A stretch of DNA of 61,003 bases, from assembly GCA_964575335.1 (NCBI GenBank), contig CAZNPU010000019.1, positions 1-61,003 on the forward strand. The letters run 5' to 3'. Source of the DNA: CAZNPU01 sp964575335. Lineage in GTDB: Bacteria > Planctomycetota > Phycisphaerae > Phycisphaerales > SM1A02. A program made the translations under genes and the position numbers. The notes below the pieces were generated by a model, which saw only the letters and a list, made by a program, of their open reading frames with translations, had not been told where the DNA came from and did no database searches. Position 1 is the stretch's first letter, and every line of letters starts with the position of its first letter. Shown here in pieces: positions 36,003-44,271 of this stretch.

Positions 36003-37262
36003 TTGACCGACCACTATTCCATCGAACTGCTCGCGCAAAGTATGCCGTCGTGGTTTCAGTTGCACATGCCGCATCTGATCACGCTGGTGTTCGTGTTCTG
36101 TTTTGGCGCGTGCGTGGGCAGCTTTTTGAATGTCGTGATCTATCGGCTTCCGATGGGCATGAGCGTCATCACGCCGCCCAGCCGCTGCCCGACGTGCGGC
36201 GCGCGATTGCGGTTTTTCAGCGAAAACCTGCCGATCGTCGGATGGCTCCTGCTGCGCGGCAAGTGCCGATACTGCGGCGTGAAGATCAGCCCGCAATATA
36301 TGACGATCGAACTCCTGATCGCGCTGATGTTCGCCGGGCTGTACATACTGCTTTACATGGTTCCTCCCGGGGTGTCGTGGTGGGGCGAAATCGGCGGGCA
36401 ATGGTGGTATCGCAACGGTCCTGTTCGCACCGCGCCGACGTTTATCGCGTTTGCCTTTCTGATTGCGGGGCTGGTGGCGATGACGGTGATCGATGCGCGC
36501 ACGTTCACCATCCCCATACAAATCCCTCAGTTTCTCACATTCACTGCCTTTCTTGTGTATCCGCTGCAAGCACTGATCCCGCTGCAACCCACTGCCAGCC
36601 AGACCTGGCCGATTCAGTCGGTGGGGTGGCAGGGAACTGCTGCTGCAATGGGCGGGATGCTCGGCATTCTGATCGGACTGTATCTGCTGAAGTCCGGCCG
36701 ATTGCGGTACAGCTTTGCTGACTATCACACCTACGTGAAGGAAGGCGAAGTGCTTGCTGAGTACCCGCACGCCAGGCGAGAGATGGGTATTGAGGTGCTG
36801 TATTTGCTGCCCTGTCTGGCTGGCATGACGGCGGGATGGTTGCTCGGAGGCCTGTTCGGCAGCGCCGCGCCGCCGGTGCTTGTGCAGGCGCTGGGCGCGT
36901 CATTTATGGGGTATCTCGTGGGCGGTGGGCTGGTATGGGGGATCCGGATTCTCGGCTCGCTCGCTTTTGGGCGCGAGGCGATGGGGTTGGGCGATGTGCA
37001 TCTGATGGGCGCAGTCGGCGCGGTGCTTGGCTGGTTTGATCCGATCATCATTTTCTTTCTTGCGCCGTTTTCTGGCCTGACATGGGCGACCGTGTCGAAA
37101 GGGATAGCGATACTGTTCAAGAAGGTCAGGCGCGAACTGCCATATGGCCCGCATCTGGCGCTGGCGACGGGTGTGCTGATTTTCTGCCGACCGGCTGTGC
37201 AGCACCTTTGGGCGATGCTCTTTCCCATGATCCCCTGGCCTCAGCCGGGACTGGTGCCGTAG
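36003..37262 (+). CDS. Type IV prepilin peptidase (A24 family, PilD/GspO type)
   Basis: An integral-membrane aspartic peptidase that cleaves and N-methylates type IV pilins or type II pseudopilins. The N-terminal domain has GACVGSFLNVVIYRLP and paired zinc Cys (CPTC 62-65, CRYC 88-91), followed by multiple membrane helices. The two catalytic Asp are in VIDAR (about 164) and MGLGDVHLM (about 330). At ~419 residues it is longer than the usual 260-290. A ~100-residue soluble-looking insert with DYHTYVKEGEVLAEYPHARREMG lies between the catalytic helices. The start is either TTG 36003 or ATG 36042. It likely serves the same pilus/T2SS as the FHA-GspE ATPase at 3.9 kb. Confidence 0.92.
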   Translation: MTDHYSIELLAQSMPSWFQLHMPHLITLVFVFCFGACVGSFLNVVIYRLPMGMSVITPPSRCPTCGARLRFFSENLPIVGWLLLRGKCRYCGVKISPQYMTIELLIALMFAGLYILLYMVPPGVSWWGEIGGQWWYRNGPVRTAPTFIAFAFLIAGLVAMTVIDARTFTIPIQIPQFLTFTAFLVYPLQALIPLQPTASQTWPIQSVGWQGTAAAMGGMLGILIGLYLLKSGRLRYSFADYHTYVKEGEVLAEYPHARREMGIEVLYLLPCLAGMTAGWLLGGLFGSAAPPVLVQALGASFMGYLVGGGLVWGIRILGSLAFGREAMGLGDVHLMGAVGAVLGWFDPIIIFFLAPFSGLTWATVSKGIAILFKKVRRELPYGPHLALATGVLIFCRPAVQHLWAMLFPMIPWPQPGLVP

Positions 37263-37428
37263 GCGGCAGCTTTCTGAACAGATGATTGCCTGATTGCCGG
37301 CTTTCTGGTCGCTTCCCGGACTGGACAGCAGCGGCAGCTTGCATTCAAATCCGGCTGCGCACGCCTCCGTGGCGGAGGTTCATCTGCGGCGTTCACTGAA
37401 ATGGATGTCAGAGAAAGGACGGCAAACC

Positions 37429-38067
37429 ATGCGTGTTTCAAGATTGTTGGTGACGGGATTGCTCCTCACCGCCATGACCATGGCTGGGTGCAGCAACAGA
37501 CTCAAGGAAGAGAACGCGATGCTCACCGAAGAGGTCGGCGTGCTTCGCAATCAGCTTGCCGACCGCAACGCGGCATTGGAGTCGTGCAATCAGGAACTGC
37601 GCTCGCGCGACCAGCAGCTTGCACAACTGCGGCGCGAGATGCAGGAACAGCAACAGCAGGCCGCTGCCCAGCGCACCGGCTTTGAGGGCATCGAAGGCGT
37701 CAGCGGTATTGTCGGCGCAGGTGAAATCACCGCACTGGTGGACAGCGATCTGCTTTTTGATTCCGGCCGCAGCACGCTCAAAGCAAGCGCCAAGCGTTCG
37801 CTCGATGCGGTGGCGTCGGTGCTCAACAGTTCCTATGCGGGCAAGCGCATTCGCATCGCCGGCCACACCGATTCCGACCCGATCCGCAAGAGCGGCTACA
37901 AGAGCAACTACCACCTGGGGTTTGAGCGCGCGTATGCGGTGCGCGAGTACCTGGCCTCCAAAGGCGTTTCCCCCAATCGCATGCATATTGCCAGCTATGG
38001 CCCCGATGTGCCCAAAGGCAGCAAGGCGCAGAGCCGGCGTGTTGAAATCGTGGTGCTGGTGAACTAA
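37429..38067 (+). CDS. OmpA-family lipoprotein (Pal-like)
   Basis: 212 residues. The signal peptide has lipobox MAGC (Cys21), then a Gln/Glu/Arg-rich coiled coil (about 25-85), followed by an OmpA C-terminal domain (about 100-212) with LLFDSGRSTLK, the peptidoglycan-binding GHTDSDPI...N-YHLGFERAYAV and the closing SRRVEIVV. It links an outer or inner membrane to peptidoglycan. The start is fixed by AAAGGA before ATG 37429. The coiled coil is of the type seen in planctomycetal OmpA lipoproteins, not a Tol-Pal operon member; no tol genes are adjacent. Confidence 0.92.
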   Translation: MRVSRLLVTGLLLTAMTMAGCSNRLKEENAMLTEEVGVLRNQLADRNAALESCNQELRSRDQQLAQLRREMQEQQQQAAAQRTGFEGIEGVSGIVGAGEITALVDSDLLFDSGRSTLKASAKRSLDAVASVLNSSYAGKRIRIAGHTDSDPIRKSGYKSNYHLGFERAYAVREYLASKGVSPNRMHIASYGPDVPKGSKAQSRRVEIVVLVN

Positions 38068-38109
38068 GCGGAGATGAGCTGAACTGTGGTGAATTGACTC
38101 TTTTGCGAG

Positions 38110-39234
38110 TTGTCGATTCACGTTGATTTGACGGATTGTCGCGATGAAGCGCAGCGTGATCGTTTCAAGGAGCAAGCCCAGGCGATGGCGATTTTCCCAT
38201 TGCTCGCCGACCCGGCGAGTTATCGCGCCTGCGATACCAATCTCCTGACCGATCACGCTGCGCGAGCGTATTGGCTTGACCTGTTCGCATCGCATTTTCA
38301 GGTGCAGCTTGATGCCGCGGCCACCATTGGCGTTCTGGCAGCAGCGCGCGAAGCGGCCAGCCAGGCGTTTCTTTCCCAAATCGATCAACTGCGACGCCAG
38401 CCCGATCTGCACGGTCGATTGGACATTCTGCTGCTGGATGAACTGCGGCAGCGCGTGCTCGATGCGCACGGCATTTATGACGAGTTCCGGCTCATCAAAC
38501 AGCGCGAGACCGAAGCGGCGCTTGCGGAACTGTCCTCGTGGCTGAAGCGGGTGGATGCAACCGCGATTGAGCAGCGGCTGGAGACAATCGCCAAAGGCAT
38601 GCTGGCGGGGAACCTGTTTGACATGGGCGTAACCGAAACCGCCAGGCAATATGCCGATGCGCCCGTACCGTTTGCCGAAGCGCTGGCGCGTGTGCCGCGC
38701 CGCCCGTGGTTGATTGATGATCTGGATGCAGCCAATCGCGCCTGGCTCAGTAAGCCGCCTCGCAAGGCGGTGGTGTTTGCTGACAATGCCGGCGCGGACG
38801 TGGTGCTGGGGCTGCTGCCGCTGGTGCGCGAGATGATTCGCCGAGGCACGGAGGTCGTTGTGGCAGCAAATCAGCGAGCCAGTTTGAACGATGTCACATG
38901 CGATGAACTGCTTGCGCTGCTTGATCGCGTGAAAGTGATTGATCCGCTTTTTGGTTCTGATCGTCTGCAGCCGGTTCACAGCGGCAATGCTGCTCCGTTG
39001 ATTGATTTGTCATCCGTAAGTGATGAACTGGCTCAGGCTTCGGTGGGAGCTGAACTTGTCGTGCTGGTTGGCATGGGGCGCGGCATCGAAAGCAACTTTT
39101 CGGCGCAATTTACCTGCCAAAGCTGGACCATCGCGATGATCAAGGACCCGCAGGTCGCGCGAACGGTCGGGGGCAGGATGTACGATGCAGTGTTCCGCAT
39201 GGGCGTGCCGCTTCAGTCCAGCAGCGGCGGTTGA
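38110..39234 (+). CDS. DUF89/ARMT1-like damage-control phosphatase family protein
   Basis: Up to 374 residues. The C-terminal half carries the DUF89 metal-phosphatase signature: FADNAGADVVLGLLPLVREM (the Asp and Asn bind metal), then VVVAANQRASLNDVT and VGMGRGIESN. Characterised relatives (C-terminal domain of human PANK4, ARMT1, yeast Ymr027w) dephosphorylate damaged or excess sugar and pantetheine phosphates; the PANK4-like 'GRGIESN' favours that branch. The start is unclear: TTG 38110 gives the longest frame and no good ribosome-binding site is seen; an in-frame ATG lies at 38185. It converges on mlaD. Confidence 0.85.
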   Translation: MSIHVDLTDCRDEAQRDRFKEQAQAMAIFPLLADPASYRACDTNLLTDHAARAYWLDLFASHFQVQLDAAATIGVLAAAREAASQAFLSQIDQLRRQPDLHGRLDILLLDELRQRVLDAHGIYDEFRLIKQRETEAALAELSSWLKRVDATAIEQRLETIAKGMLAGNLFDMGVTETARQYADAPVPFAEALARVPRRPWLIDDLDAANRAWLSKPPRKAVVFADNAGADVVLGLLPLVREMIRRGTEVVVAANQRASLNDVTCDELLALLDRVKVIDPLFGSDRLQPVHSGNAAPLIDLSSVSDELAQASVGAELVVLVGMGRGIESNFSAQFTCQSWTIAMIKDPQVARTVGGRMYDAVFRMGVPLQSSSGG

Positions 39235-39323
39235 GAATCAATGGGGAACACAATGACCGCGCTGCTTTGGGGCCGGCCACATTCTTCTGCATTTTTCGTA
39301 ACGGCTGCGGTAACCGCAGGTTG

Positions 39324-40349
39324 TTATAAGCCGATTCGCACGCCTTCAGCACGCAGTTTCTGAAGCAGCAGTTGCGCTTCAACAAGCGTGCGTTCCAGGC
39401 GAATCGCAGCATCGTACAGCGAGTTGTACAGATCGGGATTGTTCAGCAGCTGTGCGACAGTGCCTTGTCCTTGCGTTGCGGCCTGCGTGACACGACGCAC
39501 GTCTTCCAGCGTTACCGCCAACTGGTCGATCACCGGCATGAGCCGCTGCGCGATTTCGTCAGCGTCGGCCTGCAGCGTGTCAGCCAGTTTGGTGTAGCGG
39601 TTGACCGCGGTCGTTGCTTCTTCGATGAGTTGTCTGGCCCGCGAGACGGCCAGCTGCGCATCGGCGCGCATCTGCTCATCGCCGAGCCATTCCTTCACCA
39701 GCGCCAGGCCTTCGGTGACTTCATCAAGCGCTCGATTCAGACGCAGCACCGCAGTGCGGAGATTCGGCTGCGCACCGCCAGCGAAGTCGGACTCGTTTTG
39801 TGGCACGAGTAGATCGTTGAGATTGTTCCCCAGCTCGATATACGTTGCGCTGAGCGAGTTGAACGATTCAAGCCCTGCAAGAATCGGCTGCATGCGGGCG
39901 TCGAGTTCGGCGGTGAACTGTTCGAATATCCCGCCGCGTATATGCGCCGTGATGACCGCTGTGCCGTCTGTTGGAAGAAAGACGTCCGAAGCTGGCTCGT
40001 TGGGCACATTGAGCTGCAGGCGAGCCCCGCCGCCGATGAGCTGCGTTATGGTGAACGGCTCGACATTGGAGGGCAACTGCACGTTGTTGTTGATCATGCA
40101 GGCGATTTCAACCGGATACTGCGGGTCACGGACAATGGAGATCGAATCAATAACGCCGATCGGCACGCCGCTGTATTCAATTGGACTTCCCGGTCGCAGA
40201 CCGGCGGCATTGTCGGCTCGGATCAAGACGCGATATCGGGGATTGATCATCTGATCGAGTTCGCCGAAGCTCATCAGCAGCCCTGCGAATCCCACCAGGC
40301 CGACGATCGCCACCAGTCCAACGATGAGGTTGCGAGCGTTCTCCTTCAT
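39324..40349 (-). CDS. MCE/MlaD-family lipid-transport substrate-binding protein
   Basis: 341 residues. An N-terminal membrane anchor (about 8-27) is followed by an MCE domain (YRVLIRADNAAGLRPGSPIEYSGVPIGVIDSI), then a long helical C-terminal part (about 150-340) that should form a coiled coil or tunnel. MCE proteins move phospholipids between the inner and outer membranes with an ABC transporter. Its ATG overlaps the stop of the ATPase gene (ATGA), so the two are coupled. The usual permease MlaE is not encoded here. Confidence 0.9.
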   Translation of the reverse strand: MKENARNLIVGLVAIVGLVGFAGLLMSFGELDQMINPRYRVLIRADNAAGLRPGSPIEYSGVPIGVIDSISIVRDPQYPVEIACMINNNVQLPSNVEPFTITQLIGGGARLQLNVPNEPASDVFLPTDGTAVITAHIRGGIFEQFTAELDARMQPILAGLESFNSLSATYIELGNNLNDLLVPQNESDFAGGAQPNLRTAVLRLNRALDEVTEGLALVKEWLGDEQMRADAQLAVSRARQLIEEATTAVNRYTKLADTLQADADEIAQRLMPVIDQLAVTLEDVRRVTQAATQGQGTVAQLLNNPDLYNSLYDAAIRLERTLVEAQLLLQKLRAEGVRIGL

Positions 40350-41212
40350 GACGAGTTACCTCCCGCGCGGTGAGTCGTCGCCGAATGAGCCTTCGACGCC
40401 TTGACGGATTGAATGCCCGCCAGTTCATCGTCGGAAGCCTCGCCTCGCAGAAACCGCTGCACAACAGGATCATCCGATTGGCGAAGTTCATCGGGCGTGC
40501 CGTTGAACCGGACTTGACCTTCATGCAGCATCACCATGCGGTCGGCGATTTTGAACGCGCTGCCCATGTCGTGGGTCACCACGATACTGGTAACGCGCAG
40601 TTCTCGCTGCAGCTTGAGGATCAATTCATTGATCACATCGGCGCGGATCGGATCAAGGCCGGTGGTCGGCTCGTCGTACAGGATCACCTTCGGTTCCAGC
40701 ACCACGGCGCGGGCCAATGCCACGCGTTTGCGCTGACCGCCGGAGAGATCAGCGGGCATTTTGTCGATCGTGTCTTCCAGGCCGACCATCGCCAGCACCT
40801 GCCGAACGCGTTTTTCGCGTTGGGCGGCAGTCATGTTGGTGTGCTCAGTGAGCGGAAAGGCGACGTTTTCGCGGACGGACATCGAATCAAAAAGCGCGCT
40901 TTGTTGAAACAGAAATCCGAACTGCTGGCGAATCGGCACGAGCTTGGCTTCGCTGAGCGTGTCGATGCGCTGGTTTTCGAACCACACTTCGCCGCGATCG
41001 GGTCGAAGCAGACCGACGATGTGTTTCAGCATTACGCTCTTGCCGCAGCCGCTGGGACCGAGCACCACGGTGGTTTTCCCGGTCGGGAAATCAATGGAAA
41101 TGCCGCGCAGCACCTCGACTCGGCCAAACGATTTCCAAATATTGCACAGCCGGATGATGGGCGGCTTGGCCTGCGCGACGGTACTGTGAGCCTGAGACTG
41201 TTCTGGAATCAC
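40346..41212 (-). CDS. MlaF-type ABC transporter ATPase
   Basis: ATP-binding subunit of an MCE/Mla lipid transporter. Motifs: Walker A GPSGCGKSVMLKHIVGLL, Q-loop FLFQQSALFDSMSV, signature LSGGQRKRVALARA, Walker B VILYDEPTTGLDP and the switch His VTHDMGSA. The FQQSALFDSMSV and DEPTTGLDPI forms are typical of MlaF rather than general importers. The start is unclear: GTG 41212 gives 288 residues and stops short of the divergent Nudix gene (ATG 41237), while an ATG at 41266 would overlap it. Coupled to mlaD by a 4-bp overlap. Confidence 0.9.
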   Translation of the reverse strand: MIPEQSQAHSTVAQAKPPIIRLCNIWKSFGRVEVLRGISIDFPTGKTTVVLGPSGCGKSVMLKHIVGLLRPDRGEVWFENQRIDTLSEAKLVPIRQQFGFLFQQSALFDSMSVRENVAFPLTEHTNMTAAQREKRVRQVLAMVGLEDTIDKMPADLSGGQRKRVALARAVVLEPKVILYDEPTTGLDPIRADVINELILKLQRELRVTSIVVTHDMGSAFKIADRMVMLHEGQVRFNGTPDELRQSDDPVVQRFLRGEASDDELAGIQSVKASKAHSATTHRAGGNSS

Positions 41213-41236
41213 CGGGATGGACCTATCATCGTGGCA

Positions 41237-41779
41237 ATGAGAGACGGCGTCAAAGTCGAAACCACGCATGATGGTCGATTGTTCACGGTACAGGTGCTGA
41301 CCTGGACGGATCCGCAGCAGCGAGAGATTCGGCGTGAGGTGGTTCGCCATCCCGGAGCGGTGCTGGTGCTGCCGGTGATGGAAAACCAGGACGTCATCAT
41401 GATACGCAATTATAGAATTGCCGTGGATGATACGCTGTGGGAGTTTCCCGCTGGCAAGCTGGAGCCGGGTGAGCAGCCTCTGGCTGCGGCGGCACGTGAA
41501 CTAGAGGAAGAAACCGGTTATCGAGCCGGGACGATTGAGCCGCTGGGCCAGTTTTACACCTCGCCGGGCTTCACCAACGAGCTCATGCACGCTTTTGTCG
41601 CCCGTGATCTGACGTTCGTCGGCCAGCGGCTTGAGGCAGGGGAAGAGATTCACGTTGAGCGCATTGATCGACGCGAAGCGCTGGCCATGATTGTGGACGG
41701 GCGGCTTCGTGATGGAAAGTCCATTGCGGCGCTGCTCATGTGGCATTGTCAACGTCAATGCAAGGATGGCTCAGTATGA
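41237..41779 (+). CDS. Nudix hydrolase, ADP-ribose pyrophosphatase-like
   Basis: 180 residues. The Nudix box matches G-x5-E-x7-RE-x-x-EE-x-G exactly: it begins GKLEPGE, runs through AARELEEETG, and lies about residues 77-98. The preceding VREVVRHPGAVLVLPV and WEFPAGK are as in ADP-sugar pyrophosphatases (NudF/YqkG type). It hydrolyses nucleoside-diphosphate sugars such as ADP-ribose. Its stop overlaps the start of the site-2 protease gene (ATGA), so the two are translationally coupled. The promoter must lie within or overlap the divergent mlaF 5' end. Confidence 0.92.
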   Translation: MRDGVKVETTHDGRLFTVQVLTWTDPQQREIRREVVRHPGAVLVLPVMENQDVIMIRNYRIAVDDTLWEFPAGKLEPGEQPLAAAARELEEETGYRAGTIEPLGQFYTSPGFTNELMHAFVARDLTFVGQRLEAGEEIHVERIDRREALAMIVDGRLRDGKSIAALLMWHCQRQCKDGSV

Positions 41780-42864
41780 GCTGGCAGGATCGCGATTACG
41801 CGGGCGATGAAGGCCCGGGCCTTGGGCGGCCAGGCGGTGACTGGCAGGGCATGCGCCCCACGTTTGATAATCCGTTTACATGGTCGGTGTTCCTCGGCCG
41901 CATCAGCGGCATCGCGGTGCGCGTCCATGTTGTATTTCTCATTTACATCGTCATCTCGCTTCTGCGGTCGCTCAGTCAGTACGGCGACGGCCCGATGTTC
42001 GGGATCATGGCCCTGACCATGGGTTTGCTGTTTGTGATTGTGCTGGCGCACGAATTCGGCCACTGCCTGGCATGCCGATGGGTGGGCGGGCAGGCAGATG
42101 AGATTCTCATGTGGCCGCTGGGCGGATTGGCCTTTACGCAGCCGGGACATCAGTGGCAGGCGCATCTGATTACGGCAGTCGGCGGGCCGCTGGTGAACGT
42201 AGTGCTGTGTCTTGTGGCGGGCGTCATGCTCGGCGCACTTACCGGAACATGGCTTGGGGTGGCGATCCCGAATGTCGTCAACCCGTTCGGCGCGCAGTTC
42301 CAGCAGATTGCAGGCTCCTGGCCGCTGCTGACGCTGTATCTGGTGAACATGCTGAGTTTTGTGCTGCTGCTGTTCAATCTTCTGCCGCTGTTTCCGCTGG
42401 ATGGCGGACGGATTTTGCAGTCGGCGTTGTGGCCGAGGTACGGCTACAGCCGCTCGATGAGAATCGCGGTGCGTGCGGGATACATCGGCGGCATTCTTCT
42501 GGCGATCTACGGCGCGGTGATGAGTCAGTGGGCGATCGTGGCGATCGCGCTGTTCGGCATCTACACCTGCTATATGACCAACAAGCAGTTGCAGTGGACC
42601 GACAGCATGCTGGGCTACGAATCGGACGAATACGCGCTGAGCGTGCACTACGGCGGCAAGGAAGAAGAACTCGAGGAACCCGCGCCTCGCAAGCCGACAT
42701 GGTGGCAGCGGCAGGCGCAACGCCGCGCACAACAGGAAGAGCGTGAAGCGCAGGAGGTTGATCGCATTCTGCAGAAGATCGCTGATTCGGGCATGGAGAG
42801 CCTCAGCCGCAGCGAACGGAACCTGCTGAAGCGCGTGACCGATCGCAAGCGGCAGGGGCGGTGA
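41776..42864 (+). CDS. Site-2 protease (M50) family intramembrane metallopeptidase
   Basis: 362 residues with a polar Gly-rich N-terminus and five or six membrane helices. The zinc motif is HEFGH (92-96) and the distal motif is LFPLDGGR. The compact FtsH-independent core resembles group III S2P (no PDZ domain). The cytosolic C-terminus is rich in Arg/Glu/Trp and ends in a helical tail (VDRILQKIADSGMESLS...RQGR). The next gene, a rhomboid, ends in a closely similar tail although its catalytic family is unrelated. Start ATG 41776 overlaps the Nudix stop. Substrate unknown; S2Ps release transcription factors or clear membrane fragments. Confidence 0.92.
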   Translation: MSWQDRDYAGDEGPGLGRPGGDWQGMRPTFDNPFTWSVFLGRISGIAVRVHVVFLIYIVISLLRSLSQYGDGPMFGIMALTMGLLFVIVLAHEFGHCLACRWVGGQADEILMWPLGGLAFTQPGHQWQAHLITAVGGPLVNVVLCLVAGVMLGALTGTWLGVAIPNVVNPFGAQFQQIAGSWPLLTLYLVNMLSFVLLLFNLLPLFPLDGGRILQSALWPRYGYSRSMRIAVRAGYIGGILLAIYGAVMSQWAIVAIALFGIYTCYMTNKQLQWTDSMLGYESDEYALSVHYGGKEEELEEPAPRKPTWWQRQAQRRAQQEEREAQEVDRILQKIADSGMESLSRSERNLLKRVTDRKRQGR

Positions 42865-42966
42865 TCACACACTACAATCCACCCACCGCGATCAGCCGGT
42901 GCAGCCATGTGCTGGAGCCTGTTATTTTTGCGAATTCCCTGCCAGCTTTCCGAAGAATGACATCGC

Positions 42967-44088
42967 ATGGGCATTTATGACCGCCACTACGTTCGTGACA
43001 ACGGGGGGTATTCCAGCTTCGGCAGCAGTGGCGGAGGCAGGGGACTGGCTGCACTGCGAGGCTGGTCGGTCACGACATGGCTGATTGTGATCTGTGTCGG
43101 CGTGTATGTGCTGGACAATTTTTTTCTCCCCCCGCAGATCGTGCCGACGGACAAAGTCAGTGAATCGGTCCAGAACGTGCCGCGGGAGATGTGGACCTAC
43201 GGCAACGTCGTCCACCGACAAACGGTTCAGTCGCCCAGCGGCCCAGTCACGCGGCATGTCGTGCCCATTGTGGAGCGATCAACCGGCCAGCAGATTGGGT
43301 GGGGCGAAGTGTACGTCATGCGGTTTCTCGAGAGTTACCTGCATTTCTCGACGCAGCGGGCGTTCTTCTGGCCGTACATCGAGTTCTGGCGATTCATCGG
43401 CTTTCAGTTCCTGCACGCCAACTTCAGCCATCTGCTGTTCAATATGATCGCGCTGTACTTCTTCGGCCCGATGGTGGAGCAGTATCTTGGCAGCAAACGG
43501 TATCTGGCGTTTTACCTGCTGTGCGGCATTTGCGGAGCACTGATGTACCTGCTGCTGAATCTGAGCGGATACATCGTGACGCTCATGTCGCACACGCAGG
43601 TTCAGATTCCGGGTTTGCTGTTCAATGATCCGTCCACGCCGCTGGTCGGCGCGTCAGCGGGCATCTTCGGCGTTTTGATGGCTGGCGCATTTCTGGCTCC
43701 GCACGCCACAGTCTTGCTGTTTTTCTTCCTGCCCATGCAGCTGCGCACGCTCGCATATGTGCTGGTGGGAATTTCAATATTCACGCTGCTCACCGGCGGG
43801 CATAATGCTGGCGGCGAGGCGGGCCATCTGGGAGGCGCCATTGCAGGCTTTTACTTCATCCGCAATCCGCATCACCTGCACGGCTTCTTCGATTTCCTCG
43901 GCTGGGCTGATCCCACATCGCATCACTATCGCGACCGGCGACTGCGGCAGCGCGCGACAAAGATAAGGGCTGGCGGGCGGTCGGCTGAGATTGACCGAAT
44001 TCTCGATAAGATCAACGAACACGGCATCCACAGCCTGACCGAACAGGAAAAGCGGGTGCTGCGCGAGGCGTCGCGGCAGGGACGATAA
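42967..44088 (+). CDS. Rhomboid-family intramembrane serine protease
   Basis: 373 residues. The N-terminal cytosolic tail and first helix are followed by a ~100-residue loop, then the core with FLHANFSHLLFNMIALYFFG, the catalytic Ser in GASAGIFG (about 228-235) and the catalytic His in GEAGHLGGA (about 286). The cytosolic C-terminus ends EIDRILDKINEHGIHSLT...RQGR, matching the tail of the preceding site-2 protease and resembling the DUF6576-type C-terminal motif found on some rhomboids. It is 102 bp downstream of the site-2 protease on the same strand; the two may share substrates or an adaptor. Confidence 0.95.
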   Translation: MGIYDRHYVRDNGGYSSFGSSGGGRGLAALRGWSVTTWLIVICVGVYVLDNFFLPPQIVPTDKVSESVQNVPREMWTYGNVVHRQTVQSPSGPVTRHVVPIVERSTGQQIGWGEVYVMRFLESYLHFSTQRAFFWPYIEFWRFIGFQFLHANFSHLLFNMIALYFFGPMVEQYLGSKRYLAFYLLCGICGALMYLLLNLSGYIVTLMSHTQVQIPGLLFNDPSTPLVGASAGIFGVLMAGAFLAPHATVLLFFFLPMQLRTLAYVLVGISIFTLLTGGHNAGGEAGHLGGAIAGFYFIRNPHHLHGFFDFLGWADPTSHHYRDRRLRQRATKIRAGGRSAEIDRILDKINEHGIHSLTEQEKRVLREASRQGR

Positions 44089-44271
44089 GCAGACGCCGCG
44101 GTTGCATGCGGCTGCATATGGAGTATGTAAGGCTTCACGGTATCGGGCACCAGACACCAGGCGACTCATGTTAGTCAGTTCGCTCATGCTAATGCCTTAG
44201 CTCTCCATCCCGTCTGACATGCCGATTTGTTCCTCGCTCGTGACCGCTGCCTATCCTTCTTCTCATTTGCC

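Noticed and set aside
37438..38979. 513-codon minus-strand frame opposite the OmpA lipoprotein and DUF89 genes
   Set aside because: No recognisable motifs; both opposite genes have strong family matches and good starts or motifs.
39305..39319. CTGCGG-TAA-CCGCAG hairpin between DUF89 and mlaD as a terminator
   Set aside because: Only a 6-bp stem and no proper T-run on either side.
41755..42732. 325-codon minus-strand frame opposite the site-2 protease
   Set aside because: Gln/His/Arg-rich shadow of a well-supported protease gene.
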